A stretch of DNA of 64,000 bases from Ligilactobacillus cholophilus (GCF_030389495.1 NZ_CP127832.1:434001-498000), one strand, 5' to 3'; positions 1 to 6,491 are shown, counted from the stretch's first letter. Notes: generated from the letters alone by a model not told the origin. A program made the numbers and translations.

Positions 1-2
1 CA

Positions 3-578
3 ATTGTGTTATTTGATGAAATTGAAAAAGCACATCCAGATGTCTTTAATATTCTTCTTCAAGTGTTAGATGATGGTCGTTTAACAGATGGACAAGGAAG
101 AACTGTTGATTTTAAGAATACGATTTTGATTATGACATCAAACTTGGGTTCAGAAATCTTACTTGATAGCTCAGAAAGTGATGGCAAGATTTCAGATGAA
201 ACTAAGGAAAAGGTCATGAAGTTAGCACAAAGTCATTTTAAACCTGAATTTTTAAACAGAATTGATGACATCATTATGTTTAGTCCACTTACATTGAGTG
301 TTATTGAAAAGATTGTTGATAAATTTATTGATCAACTTTCATCACGACTTAAATCACAAGAAATTGAATTATCAATTGATGATAAAGCAAAAGAATTTAT
401 TGCTAAAGAAGGATATGATCCAGCATATGGTGCTCGTCCATTGCAACGGTTTATTACAACTAACATTGAGACTCCATTGGCTAAGGAGATTATTGCGGGT
501 AAAGTTCAGCCTAATTCAAAGGTTATGATTTCATTAGATGATGATGAAAGCGGTATTATTTTCAAAATTTGTAAATAA
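3..578 (+). CDS. clpB: ClpB disaggregase, C-terminal part (partial at window start, phage-altered tail)
   Basis: Only the last 191 codons are in the window. They cover the end of the second AAA+ domain ([15 protein letters not shown] Walker B region, [23 protein letters not shown] sensor 1, [11 protein letters not shown]) and the D2 small domain with [14 protein letters not shown] and ETPLAKEI, which are ClpB hallmarks. ClpB works with DnaK to resolubilise aggregated proteins in the cytoplasm. The prophage is inserted in the last codons. Up to the DDD triplet the sequence matches the displaced host end at 34561-34685, after which the reading frame runs into phage DNA and ends in [10 protein letters not shown] instead of the host QHLTFKDLKAE. 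The protein therefore stays full length with a changed tip. A terminator follows at 657-687. Confidence 0.95.
   Translation: MVLFDEIEKAHPDVFNILLQVLDDGRLTDGQGRTVDFKNTILIMTSNLGSEILLDSSESDGKISDETKEKVMKLAQSHFKPEFLNRIDDIIMFSPLTLSVIEKIVDKFIDQLSSRLKSQEIELSIDDKAKEFIAKEGYDPAYGARPLQRFITTNIETPLAKEIIAGKVQPNSKVMISLDDDESGIIFKICK
421..545 (+). repeat. attL, left copy of 125-bp attachment repeat
   Basis: Identical base for base to 34561-34685; identity stops exactly at both edges. It encodes the ClpB C-terminal segment from the [10 protein letters not shown] region to the DDD triplet. It is much longer than a usual att core, so the phage appears to carry a piece of clpB that rebuilds the gene after integration. 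Confidence 0.95.
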
Positions 579-656
579 AAAAGTACTAAATTTACAAATT
601 TTTTAGAGCATTCTAATAGAACTATAAAGAAAAAGTTATCATAATTAGATTTATAA

Positions 657-687
657 GGATAGGTATTTAATAACCTATCTTTTTTTG
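657..687 (+). terminator. Rho-independent terminator after clpB
   Basis: GATAGGT (658-664) pairs with ACCTATC (673-679), followed by a run of T. It lies in phage DNA and ends the hybrid clpB transcript. Confidence 0.8.
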
Positions 688-733
688 TTATAATTAGATG
701 AATAAATGACCTAAAGAAAGGAGAGTTATTTAT

Positions 734-928
734 ATGGCAACTTATAAACAAATTAAATTAAGACCAGATAAATTTAAAATGCTTAAATATCTATCAATAA
801 CAGAGGGTAAAAATATGACTGATTTACTTGATGAATTGCTTGAGATAGGTTTTGAAACAAAATACAAAGGTGTGTCTATTGGGGAAATTGTAAACAAAGA
901 TATTCAAAATAATAGAGATAAGTTTTAA
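734..928 (+). CDS. Small basic protein, ribbon-helix-helix-like
   Basis: 64 residues, preceded by AAAGGAGAG about 8 bases from the ATG. An N-terminal basic strand (YKQIKLRPDKFKML) followed by two predicted helices (KYLSITEGKNMTDLLDELLEIGFE) resembles the ribbon-helix-helix DNA-binding fold of CopG-like plasmid and phage regulators. It is the first gene of the prophage left arm, alone between the clpB terminator and the large structured RNA. With no CI-type repressor in the element, this is one of few candidates for a transcriptional regulator. The fold is a guess from the helix pattern; no function can be assigned. Confidence 0.7.
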   Translation: MATYKQIKLRPDKFKMLKYLSITEGKNMTDLLDELLEIGFETKYKGVSIGEIVNKDIQNNRDKF

Positions 929-935
929 TTTTTAC

Positions 936-964
936 TTGCATTAAAAATAATATGATATTATAAT
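936..964 (+). promoter_or_regulatory. Promoter of the large structured RNA
   Basis: TTGCAT (936-941), a 17-base spacer and TATAAT (959-964) predict a start near 971. No ORF follows; the transcript would be the structured RNA. Confidence 0.8.
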
Positions 965-970
965 ACTTAA

Positions 971-1576
971 TAAGATGATTATTCATCATAATTAAATAAA
1001 GAGATAAATAAAAAAGCCTTCCCGGTACTGCAATACCGAAAAAGCCAATAGTTTCATAGGTTTGTATAATAAAGAAACTAAGTTTATTATAAGGCTTTTT
1101 TAGTGGTTTGACAAGCCTTAATTATCGTCTAAGGGTTGCTACCTTTCAACTAGTCCTTAAAATAGCACGTGAGACCTAACAGAGAAGGTCTTGTAGTTAG
1201 CAGGGTTTAAATACCTTATCTGTGTAATAATGATAAAAAACTTGGGTGGAAGACCATGTTATTAATTTAACGGAATCATTAAAAGCCTATGTTCCTTTTG
1301 TCCATTTCACGAGTTGGGACGATAAACCATAACTCTAGGAACGGGTTGCTCTAGGGGTGGTTGCGAGCTATAAATTTTAGTGTTGGTTGCATTTATTGAA
1401 ATTATTATGTAGTTTGAATAAATGTAATCAAAGACAAACAAAAAAGCATAAACTTTTTTTCTTTTCTCTTTTTCTAGGGGAAAAGACTAAAAAAAAAAAG
1501 CTACGCTACCACGTATCACAATCAGTACTAGATATATAAATAGAGTTACTTATTAATAGTAATTCTATTTTTTTTT
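971..1576 (+). ncRNA. Large ornate structured RNA, ROOL-like candidate
   Basis: A strong promoter and a terminator (1540-1576) bracket about 600 nt with no credible ORF and many helices. Visible pairings: GATGA/TCATC (974-978/983-987); an 11-bp stem AAAAAAGCCTT (1010-1020) with AAGGCTTTTTT (1091-1101) enclosing CGGTA/TACCG (1023-1027/1034-1038) and TAGTTTC/GAAACTA (1049-1055/1074-1080); AGACCT/AGGTCT (1172-1177/1186-1191); GTTCCT/AGGAAC (1291-1296/1337-1342) enclosing GTCC/GGAC; and a long pyrimidine/purine hairpin near 1452-1500. Size, isolation and position in a Lactobacillales prophage fit the ROOL class (about 580 nt) better than GOLLD (about 800 nt). Family membership is not proven, because I cannot run a covariance model. 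Function of this class is unknown; multimeric cage-like assemblies are reported for it. Confidence 0.65.
1540..1576 (+). terminator. Terminator of the large structured RNA
   Basis: ATAGAGTTACT (1540-1550) pairs over 11 bp (one G-U) with AGTAATTCTAT (1558-1568), followed by nine T. Confidence 0.88.
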
Positions 1577-1688
1577 AAGTCTATAAATATTAAATAATAA
1601 TAAAGATGAAAAAATGACTAGACTATTAGTCATTTTAGTGTATAATAATAAATGTAGGTTATATAATAAAGAAACGAGGTATTTTATA

Positions 1689-1868
1689 ATGTTAAAATGT
1701 TCAGATATTGAGTTATTACTACTATTTAGTATTGTATTAAGTGGCTTGTTGGGAAATGTACAACTTACAACATGGTTGATATTATCATTCCTAGTATTGG
1801 TAATTGTACATATGTTACTAAATAATGAATATGCTGAAAGAATTGCAAACTTTATTTTTAAAGACTAG
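1689..1868 (+). CDS. Small two-helix membrane protein
   Basis: 59 residues if read from ATG 1689 after GAGGT at about 1676. An upstream start at 1614 in the same frame has no ribosome site and overlaps the probable TATAAT near 1640. Two hydrophobic stretches (LLLLFSIVLSGLLG and TTWLILSFLVLVIVHMLL) predict two membrane spans. The last 27 bases of the gene (1838-1864) recur at 2640-2666 in non-coding DNA, a sign of local duplication and decay. No family recognised. Confidence 0.6.
   Translation: MLKCSDIELLLLFSIVLSGLLGNVQLTTWLILSFLVLVIVHMLLNNEYAERIANFIFKD
1838..1864 (+). repeat. 27-bp direct repeat, copy 1
   Basis: Identical to 2640-2666. This copy codes for the end of the small membrane protein; the second is a non-coding relic, so an ancestral copy of that gene probably lay before the gene at 2743. 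Confidence 0.9.
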
Positions 1869-1891
1869 GAGAGGTTATAGAATAATTTATT

Positions 1892-2614
1892 ATGGTAAAA
1901 AAGTATGAAAAACGAAAAGAATTAGTAGACATTGTACAATACATTGCAAATGAATTTATTTTTTATTATGTTAAGGACACTGGAGAGAATCCACCTAAAA
2001 ATGAGGTGGAAGAAATACTTAAAAAAACATTAGAAGAAAACAATATTAAATGTTCCTCTGCTGAATATCATGGAATGTTAATTGATTTACTACCAAGTAA
2101 ACCAAAAAGAAAGAGAACACGTAAAAATAAACAAAGAACTAAATTAAAAAAGATTGGTTCAGATGAAAGACATACTTTTACAGGTGTTTTTGAAAGGACT
2201 GGCTTTAAGTCTTATAAGGATAAATATAGCCCAACAATTCTATTAAAAGATATTAAAATGGATAATGAATTGCTAGCTGACCATTTATGGATTAATTATG
2301 GTAAAAACTTTTTAAAGTTAGGTAAATTAGAAAAGGGCGACCTTATCCAGTTTGATGGAAGAGTAAGTACTTATCATAAGGGGTATTACCTAGAGGGAAA
2401 TGTAAAAGATTATCATATTGAGAGACCTACAAAGGTAAAATTATTAAGTAATAATCATGAATTTATTGAATTACCTACTGAAAATAAAATTATTATTGGT
2501 ATGATTTTAACTGAAAATGAAAAGTTTTACTCTAAAAATAATAGGGGAACAGTGGACGATTATTTTTATATGAATTGTTATGACAAATGGAAAGAATCAC
2601 AAAATAAGAAATAA
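1892..2614 (+). CDS. Unknown protein with possible OB-fold domain
   Basis: 240 residues. The N-terminal half is charged and helical, with a very basic segment at about 71-86 (KPKRKRTRKNKQRTKLKK) that could bind nucleic acid or anchor the protein. The C-terminal part has alternating strands around residues 95-170, including GDLIQFDGRVSTYHKGYYLEG, a pattern seen in OB-fold nucleic-acid binders. The AGGAGAGG ribosome site (1866-1873) is about 18 bases from the ATG, further than usual. It sits in the plasmid-like left arm. I do not recognise the family; a role in replication or DNA binding is only suggested by composition. Confidence 0.75.
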   Translation: MVKKYEKRKELVDIVQYIANEFIFYYVKDTGENPPKNEVEEILKKTLEENNIKCSSAEYHGMLIDLLPSKPKRKRTRKNKQRTKLKKIGSDERHTFTGVFERTGFKSYKDKYSPTILLKDIKMDNELLADHLWINYGKNFLKLGKLEKGDLIQFDGRVSTYHKGYYLEGNVKDYHIERPTKVKLLSNNHEFIELPTENKIIIGMILTENEKFYSKNNRGTVDDYFYMNCYDKWKESQNKK

Positions 2615-2639
2615 GATGAGTGTATTTTGGAGGATTATT

Positions 2640-2666
2640 AAGAATTGCAAACTTTATTTTTAAAGA
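2640..2666 (+). repeat. 27-bp direct repeat, copy 2 (gene relic)
   Basis: Exact copy of 1838-1864 without the rest of the gene. Confidence 0.9.
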
Positions 2667-2742
2667 TTAATAAAGAATATTGATTAAATAAATATTATTG
2701 GATAAACTAATAGAACGCTAAGAATTAAGGAGAGGTTACAAG

Positions 2743-3537
2743 ATGAAGTTAAAGGAATTAAAGATTTTATTACATGATATTGATAGCAATTTAGTAGTTG
2801 ATAAAGATGGATTAATTAGTGATAGTTGTGCTTGGGGCAGTCCAATAGAAAGCAACCTACCAGAGGAACATATGGAAATTTGTTTTTATATGGGTACAAA
2901 AGAGCAATTAAATAACCTATTTGATGAGAGGGTAAAAATGTACGCTAATGATAAGCATTACCACCGAACAGAAGAAGAAGTAGAAGAGGAAATAGCTAAA
3001 GATATTAGAAAAGAAATTAATTCATTAGATGTAAAAGATAATGAGTTATTATTATACAGTGAATTAGTGGATGAGGATGCTTGGGATATTGCTATGTATC
3101 ATGATTATAGAGTTGAACCTTTAAATAATGAAACACTCTTAGAGTATGTAAAACGTAAGAAATTACCAATTAATGTATTTAATAGATTATTAGATAATTT
3201 GAATAATATTGAAGAGTGTGAAGTTATAGAAGCATTAGTAAGTAATAAGTTTAGTTTTAAAAGAGAAAAATTAATTGAATGCTTTAATGAAACAGCCCTA
3301 GCTATGAAAAGCGAAATAGCTGAAAAAGACATTCCTAATAGTGAAAAGGAAAAAGTAATTGCAATCTGTAATAATTGCATAAAAGAATTAAAAGAGCATA
3401 TTACTAAGAGGCTAAATAATCAAGGGTTAATCATTAAACCTAGTAAGGAACTTTTAAATAGTATTAAGGAAGTTTATAAAGCTAAATTAAAGTATAAACA
3501 TCATGATAATGATATTATTTACATAGATATAGAATAA
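2743..3537 (+). CDS. Unknown acidic phage protein
   Basis: 264 residues with a good ribosome site (AGGAGAGG, 7 bases before ATG). Its N-terminus (MKLKELKILLHDIDSNLVVDK) and strongly acidic EEEVEEEIAKDI stretch at about 78-89 are distinctive, with a mostly helical C-terminal half. No catalytic motif, membrane segment or family is recognisable. A terminator at 3545-3575 closes the unit, so this is the last coding gene before the small-RNA cluster. Confidence 0.75.
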   Translation: MKLKELKILLHDIDSNLVVDKDGLISDSCAWGSPIESNLPEEHMEICFYMGTKEQLNNLFDERVKMYANDKHYHRTEEEVEEEIAKDIRKEINSLDVKDNELLLYSELVDEDAWDIAMYHDYRVEPLNNETLLEYVKRKKLPINVFNRLLDNLNNIEECEVIEALVSNKFSFKREKLIECFNETALAMKSEIAEKDIPNSEKEKVIAICNNCIKELKEHITKRLNNQGLIIKPSKELLNSIKEVYKAKLKYKHHDNDIIYIDIE

Positions 3538-3544
3538 TAATTTA

Positions 3545-3575
3545 AGGCTAGATATAATTTATCTAGTCTTTTTTA
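3545..3575 (+). terminator. Terminator after the gene at 2743
   Basis: GGCTAGATA pairs with TATCTAGTC, followed by a T-rich tract. Confidence 0.75.
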
Positions 3576-3578
3576 TAC

Positions 3579-3620
3579 AAAATATTGTGTTAATTCGTTA
3601 TAGGTGTGTTATTATAGTAT
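3579..3620 (+). promoter_or_regulatory. CGTTATAG motif 1 (small RNA A)
   Basis: Core at 3596-3603 within a block nearly identical to those at 3736-3775 and 3904-3945 (ACAAAATATTGTGTTAATT, core, then TGTTATTATA). It starts small-RNA cassette A. Confidence 0.6.
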
Positions 3621-3731
3621 TTGTTTCAAACATGTTTTACATTTAAAGTAATGGGCTAGATTACTTTAAGAGAGTTGATTACTCTTCTTGTTTTCGTTGG
3701 TCTTGGTTGTTCGTCAACTAAGGCTTTTTTT
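3604..3731 (+). ncRNA. Small RNA cassette A
   Basis: About 125 nt from the motif to a terminator, without an ORF that has a ribosome site. Elements in order: hairpin AAAGTAAT/ATTACTTT around 3646-3668, hairpin AAGAG/CTCTT with loop containing TTGATTA (about 3667-3685), and terminator CTTGGTTG/CAACTAAG (3702-3722) with a TTCG-type loop and seven T. Cassettes B and C share this order. Function unknown. Confidence 0.6.
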
Positions 3732-3735
3732 GTAC

Positions 3736-3775
3736 AAAATATTGTGTTAATTCGTTATATATATATGTTATTATA
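3736..3775 (+). promoter_or_regulatory. CGTTATAT motif 2 (small RNA B)
   Basis: Second copy of the promoter block, core 3753-3760 (last base T instead of G). Confidence 0.55.
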
Positions 3776-3898
3776 TAATTGTGTTCAAAATAACATAAAG
3801 GCTAGGTTTAGATATACCTACTTTAAGAGCGTGGATAACTCTTTTAATAAATATCTAATTGTTGCTTGTCTTGGTTGTTTATCAACTAAGGCTTTTTT
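3761..3898 (+). ncRNA. Small RNA cassette B
   Basis: Same architecture as cassette A: hairpin TAGGT/ACCTA near 3803-3821, hairpin AAGAG/CTCTT with loop CGTGGATAA (about 3827-3845), and the same terminator type (3870-3898). The segment AATAAATATCTAATTGTT near 3845-3863 is also found with small changes in the RNA at 4782. Confidence 0.6.
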
Positions 3899-3903
3899 AA
3901 TAC

Positions 3904-3945
3904 AAAATATGGTGTTAATTCGTTATAGGTATGTTATTATATAGT
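3904..3945 (+). promoter_or_regulatory. CGTTATAG motif 3 (small RNA C)
   Basis: Third copy of the promoter block, core 3921-3928. Confidence 0.6.
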
Positions 3946-4368
3946 TGTAAAGAAAAAGCCCTCAGACAAGGCTTATACAAGCATATGTTAGCGGTACTAA
4001 CTTTCAATGTCTGAGGGCTTTAACAAAAATTTTGTCGATAGGTGATACATGATAAATTGGTGATTAAGCAATTTATCAACTCCTGTCTGTATAAATTATC
4101 CTTGGTTAAGGACAATTATTATTATAACAAGATACATTGATAATACAACAGTATGTAATATTTTTTTCATGAAAATAATTGACAATATTCGTAAATTAGT
4201 GTTTAATATTATTTGTCGATAGGTGATACATTGACAGTCTGTATAAGTTGTAAGCTGATTACTTACACAAAGAGAGCTGGTTACTCTCAACTAAATAAGA
4301 GATGGTTACTTTTGTTTAGTAGTTTTTTCTTGTTTGTCTTGGTTGTTCATCAACTAAGGCTTTTTTTT
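3929..4368 (+). ncRNA. Structured RNA region C with three-way junction and tandem hairpins
   Basis: No ORF with a ribosome site lies on this strand. A perfect 14-bp stem (AAAGCCCTCAGACA 3955-3968 with TGTCTGAGGGCTTT 4008-4021) encloses GCTT/AAGC and GTTAG/CTAAC hairpins, a compact three-way junction. A 20-bp direct repeat TTTGTCGATAGGTGATACAT occurs at 4031-4050 and 4212-4231. Three consecutive hairpins follow (GTAAG/CTTAC, GAGAG/CTCTC, then a weaker one) with near-identical loops CTGATTA, CTGGTTA and ATGGTTA (4244-4318). The end is the third copy of the CTTGGTTG/CAACTAAG terminator (4338-4368). It may be one or several transcripts. Confidence 0.55.
4031..4050 (+). repeat. 20-bp direct repeat (partner at 4212-4231)
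   Basis: TTTGTCGATAGGTGATACAT occurs twice, each followed by a GTCTGTATAA-like segment. The core TTGTCGATA also appears in the rep leader near 6814-6822. Confidence 0.85.
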
Positions 4369-4439
4369 ATGCTCTAATAACGTTATACAACCATTTTAAT
4401 AGTAGATAAGTATAAATTTACCTTAAACAGCCTTAAAAT

Positions 4440-4452
4440 AGCTCTAAGAGCT
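4440..4452. repeat. AGCTCTAAGAGCT palindrome, copy 1
   Basis: One of a family of CTCTWAGAG palindromes (others at 5327-5339, 5411-5421, 5488-5501). Flanks around 4391-4480 resemble those around 5426-5515 (CATTTTAATA, CCTTAAAA, TAATAAA). Possible operator or partition site; unproven. Confidence 0.5.
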
Positions 4453-4479
4453 TAATAAAAGGCTTTAAAAGGATATTCT

Positions 4480-4512
4480 AAATAATAGCCCCAATCGTTA
4501 TAGTACTGAAAT
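4480..4512 (+). promoter_or_regulatory. CGTTATAG motif 4 (small membrane protein)
   Basis: Core 4496-4503, placed 18 bases before the AGGAGGG ribosome site of the gene at 4536, as in the late transcription units. Confidence 0.65.
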
Positions 4513-4535
4513 TAATTAATAGGAGGGCTATAACA

Positions 4536-4709
4536 ATGGGTTGTATTTTAATGGTATTACTTGTAATTGGAATCTTTTTACTTGCATTTATTCCGCTTGG
4601 CATCCTTGTTGGTATGATTATAGGTGGAATTAATTTAATCATGGCTGGACATGTATTTTTAGGGGTTTTACTATTGGTTTTGTCTGCTCTATGGATAGTT
4701 AAAAGATAG
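4536..4709 (+). CDS. 57-residue hydrophobic membrane protein
   Basis: ATG after a strong AGGAGGG (4521-4527). Nearly the whole protein is hydrophobic (MVLLVIGIFLLAFIPLGILVG and a second span ending LVLSALWIVKR), so it should be a two-span membrane peptide. It has its own CGTTATAG motif, meaning it may be expressed with the late genes. Possible roles are holin-like or toxin-like peptide, or superinfection factor; none is supported beyond size and hydrophobicity. Confidence 0.7.
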   Translation: MGCILMVLLVIGIFLLAFIPLGILVGMIIGGINLIMAGHVFLGVLLLVLSALWIVKR

Positions 4710-4746
4710 AAACACAGGAATGAAAAGTTTTAATTTTTTAGTGAAT

Positions 4747-4775
4747 TTGACAAGAATAAAAATATTAGTTATAAT
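4747..4775 (+). promoter_or_regulatory. Perfect consensus promoter of a short RNA
   Basis: TTGACA (4747-4752), exactly 17 bases, TATAAT (4770-4775). It is followed within about 70 nt by a terminator and no gene. Confidence 0.9.
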
Positions 4776-4781
4776 AGTGAT

Positions 4782-4849
4782 GTTACTTTCAAATAAATAC
4801 TTAATTGTTATTTAACATAGCTCTGGCATTATTTGCTAGGGCTTTTTTT
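4782..4849 (+). ncRNA. Short RNA E (about 70 nt)
   Basis: Runs from the consensus promoter to a terminator with AGCTCTGGCA (4819-4828) pairing to TGCTAGGGCT (4834-4843) and seven T. An 11-codon ORF inside lacks a ribosome site. The segment AAATAAATACTTAATTGTT resembles cassette B. High promoter strength and small size suit a regulatory RNA, for example in copy control of the adjacent replicon; inference. Confidence 0.7.
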
Positions 4850-4856
4850 GGACTAT

Positions 4857-4885
4857 TTGAAAAATATTCTATTATGTGATATTAT
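4857..4885 (+). promoter_or_regulatory. Promoter of short RNA F
   Basis: TTGAAA (4857-4862), 17 bases, TATTAT (4880-4885), directly after the terminator of RNA E. Confidence 0.65.
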
Positions 4886-4891
4886 AATAAT

Positions 4892-4957
4892 ACCTTATTA
4901 ATTGCACAATTATATATAAACTTAGGCTCTAGTATTAAAACTAGGGCTTATTTTTTT
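4892..4957 (+). ncRNA. Short RNA F (about 65 nt)
   Basis: Promoter to terminator (AGGCTCTAGT 4924-4933 with ACTAGGGCTT 4940-4949, then seven T) with no ORF. It ends just before the first iteron cluster. Confidence 0.55.
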
Positions 4958-4963
4958 ACGTTA

Positions 4964-5092
4964 AAGTGTCCTCTATGTCGTAATAAAGTATAACGTTTTA
5001 CTCCAAATGTATAACATTTGTTATAGTAAAGTATAATGTTTGTCGTAATAAAGTGTACAGTTTGTTATAGTAAAGTGTACTGTTTGTCCTAC
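4964..5092 (+). repeat. Iteron cluster 1 (about 5 units of 22 bp)
   Basis: Directly repeated units of the form TATAACGTTTGTCGTAATAAAG with changes, spaced about 22 bp, one helical turn pair apart. Two units have GTACAGTTTG/GTACTGTTTG variants. Same motif as cluster 2 upstream of rep. Such iterons are binding sites of Rep_3 initiators. The cluster runs into the TTGACA of a promoter at 5093. Confidence 0.85.
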
Positions 5093-5121
5093 TTGACACC
5101 ATAAGTATTTATTGATATAGT
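5093..5121 (+). promoter_or_regulatory. Iteron-linked promoter of short RNA G
   Basis: TTGACA (5093-5098), 17 bases, TATAGT (5116-5121), directly abutting the last iteron, the same layout as at the rep promoter. Rep bound to the iterons would probably repress it. Confidence 0.7.
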
Positions 5122-5127
5122 TGTTAC

Positions 5128-5232
5128 AGTATCCATATACAACCAACCTAAACTCCAAATTTTTATTTTTAACCTTACAACACTACATTCATTCTTAGGA
5201 TAAGGATAGCCTTAAAGGGTTATCCTTTTTTT
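5128..5232 (+). ncRNA. Short RNA G (about 105 nt)
   Basis: From the iteron-linked promoter to a terminator (AAGGATA 5202-5208 with TATCCTT 5221-5227, seven T). No ORF with a ribosome site. Candidate copy-control or incompatibility RNA. Confidence 0.5.
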
Positions 5233-5326
5233 ATTTCAATTCTAAGCTCTTTCACAGCCTTATATGGACGTTTTAACCCTTTCTAGTGTAAATTATACTT
5301 ATATATCATTTAAGTACCCCAAAACA

Positions 5327-5339
5327 AGCTCTAAGAGCT
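5327..5339. repeat. AGCTCTAAGAGCT palindrome, copy 2
   Basis: Same palindrome as 4440-4452, followed by TTTAAAAGG as there. Confidence 0.5.
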
Positions 5340-5410
5340 TTTAAAAGGGTATATACATTTTATTTTAATGTTACCCAACATCTTTATTTTATACCATATC
5401 CATTTAAACC

Positions 5411-5423
5411 CCTCTAAGAGCTT
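5411..5423. repeat. CTCTAAGAG palindrome, copy 3
   Basis: CCTCTAAGAGCTT, shorter symmetrical core, followed by CATACAGCCATTTTAAT, a phrase also near 4388-4400. Confidence 0.45.
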
Positions 5424-5487
5424 CATACAGCCATTTTAATATGTTTTAATGTAATTATACTAAACGCCCTTAAAAGTGCTCAAAAAT

Positions 5488-5501
5488 AGCTCTTAAGAGC
5501 T
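5488..5501. repeat. AGCTCTTAAGAGCT palindrome, copy 4
   Basis: Perfect 14-bp palindrome of the same family. Confidence 0.5.
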
Positions 5502-6094
5502 AAATAAAGCACGTGGCGGGGCGGGGCATTTTCTTTTTATCTTTTCTGAATACTTGCAAGACCGCATTGATTCTCTTATCCATTGAGCAACCCTATATCT
5601 ATCTTAAATTGAGCAACAATACTAATATCAATACTAGATAATTGACCTCACTAAATATTAATACATCTATCTGAATTAATTAATTATTAATACTAAATAC
5701 TTGAACTAACTAGATTAATATTATCTATCTAAATACTTGTACCAATACTACTATCTTAAGTTGAAACAACAATACTACTAATTAATACTAACTGAAACAA
5801 CTAGACTATTATTACATCTATCTTAAGTTGAAAGAACTAGACTAGATATTAATACTATTCTTAAGTTGAAGAAAAGAAGAACAAAAAGAAAGAACTACAA
5901 TACTTGTACTTGTACAAGTGTTGGTTTGTCTTACTTATAAAAGTAAGTGCTTTGCTAAGCTTTCCAGAAAGCGTAATAACTGTACTAACTAATATTATCT
6001 ATCTAACTATTTACATCAATACTCTATTTTAATATCAATATTCTATCTTAATACTATTATTTTATACAATAAAAATTTAATTGATACGTATATA

Positions 6095-6166
6095 ACAGTT
6101 AAAAACTGTTATATACTGTTATTTTTCTGTTATATACTGTTATATACTGTTATAAACTGTTATTCA
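6095..6166 (+). repeat. CTGTTAT tandem repeats
   Basis: Six CTGTTAT words about 10-12 bp apart, mostly as ACTGTTATAT, after one inverted ATAACAG. Different from the 22-bp iterons. The 10-bp period places them on one face of the helix, as expected for an origin-binding or DNA-bending site. Confidence 0.75.
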
Positions 6167-6201
6167 TTTGAGCAATCCCTTGTGGCTCAAGGGCTAAGGG
6201 T

Positions 6202-6464
6202 CAATAAAGTATAACGTTTGTTACGTCTGCTATAACATTTGTCATAGTTATGTATAACGTTTGTCGTGTCTGCTATAACATTTGTCATGATAAAGTATAA
6301 CGTTTGTCGTGTCTGCTATAACATTTGTCATGATAAAGTATAACGTTTGTCGTAATAAAGTATAATGTTTGTCATAGTAAAGTATAACATTTGTCATTTA
6401 GGGAAAATTGTATACTTTTAAAATTATGTATAACGTTTGTCGTAATAAAGTATAATGTTTGTCT
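6202..6464 (+). repeat. Iteron cluster 2 (about 11 units of 21-22 bp)
   Basis: Units alternate between TATAACGTTTGTCGTGTCTGC and TATAACATTTGTCATGATAAAG types. Nine are contiguous to about 6400; two more (6428-6464) lie against the rep promoter. The arrangement (origin iterons plus operator iterons just before rep) is that of Rep_3 theta plasmids of Firmicutes, where Rep monomers start replication and Rep at the operator limits its own synthesis. Confidence 0.93.
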
Positions 6465-6491
6465 TGACATTTTAAAAATATGTGATATAAT
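6464..6491 (+). promoter_or_regulatory. rep promoter, overlapped by iterons
   Basis: TTGACA (6464-6469), 16 bases, TATAAT (6486-6491); the -35 box begins where the last iteron ends, consistent with Rep autorepression. Confidence 0.8.

Larger units (their letters stand above)
5234..6094. other. Non-coding AT-rich origin region with repeats
   Basis: About 860 bp without a credible gene. It holds palindromes of the CTCTWAGAG family; a G-rich patch GGCGGGGCGGGG (5516-5527), striking in such AT-rich DNA; a long purine-poor stretch (5600-5880) with repeated TCTTAAGTTGAA and ATTAATACTA words; the palindrome ACTTGTACAAGT near 5909; and hairpins CTTACTT/AAGTAAG and GCTTTC/GAAAGC (5928-5980). Together with the flanking iterons this looks like the AT-rich melting region of a theta origin. 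Confidence 0.55.

Noticed and set aside
3675-3944. 89-codon ORF across small RNA cassettes A and B
   Set aside because: It reads through two terminators, lacks a ribosome site, and its internal repeat only reflects the repeated terminator and promoter blocks.
4096-4290. Minus-strand 64-codon ORF in RNA region C
   Set aside because: No ribosome site and it overlaps the tandem hairpins; composition unlike neighbouring proteins.
4244-4318. Tandem hairpins as a type III toxin-antitoxin RNA
   Set aside because: The repeats are short and not pseudoknot-like, and no ToxN/AbiQ-type gene is adjacent.
4790-5113. 12-nt complementarity between short RNA E and the RNA G promoter region (AATAAATACTTA with TAAGTATTTATT)
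   Set aside because: Short and made of A and T only, so chance is likely in this composition.
5600-5880. Repeated TATCTT and TTAATACTA words as a CRISPR array
   Set aside because: No constant repeat length, no regular spacers and no cas genes; it is low-complexity AT-rich DNA.
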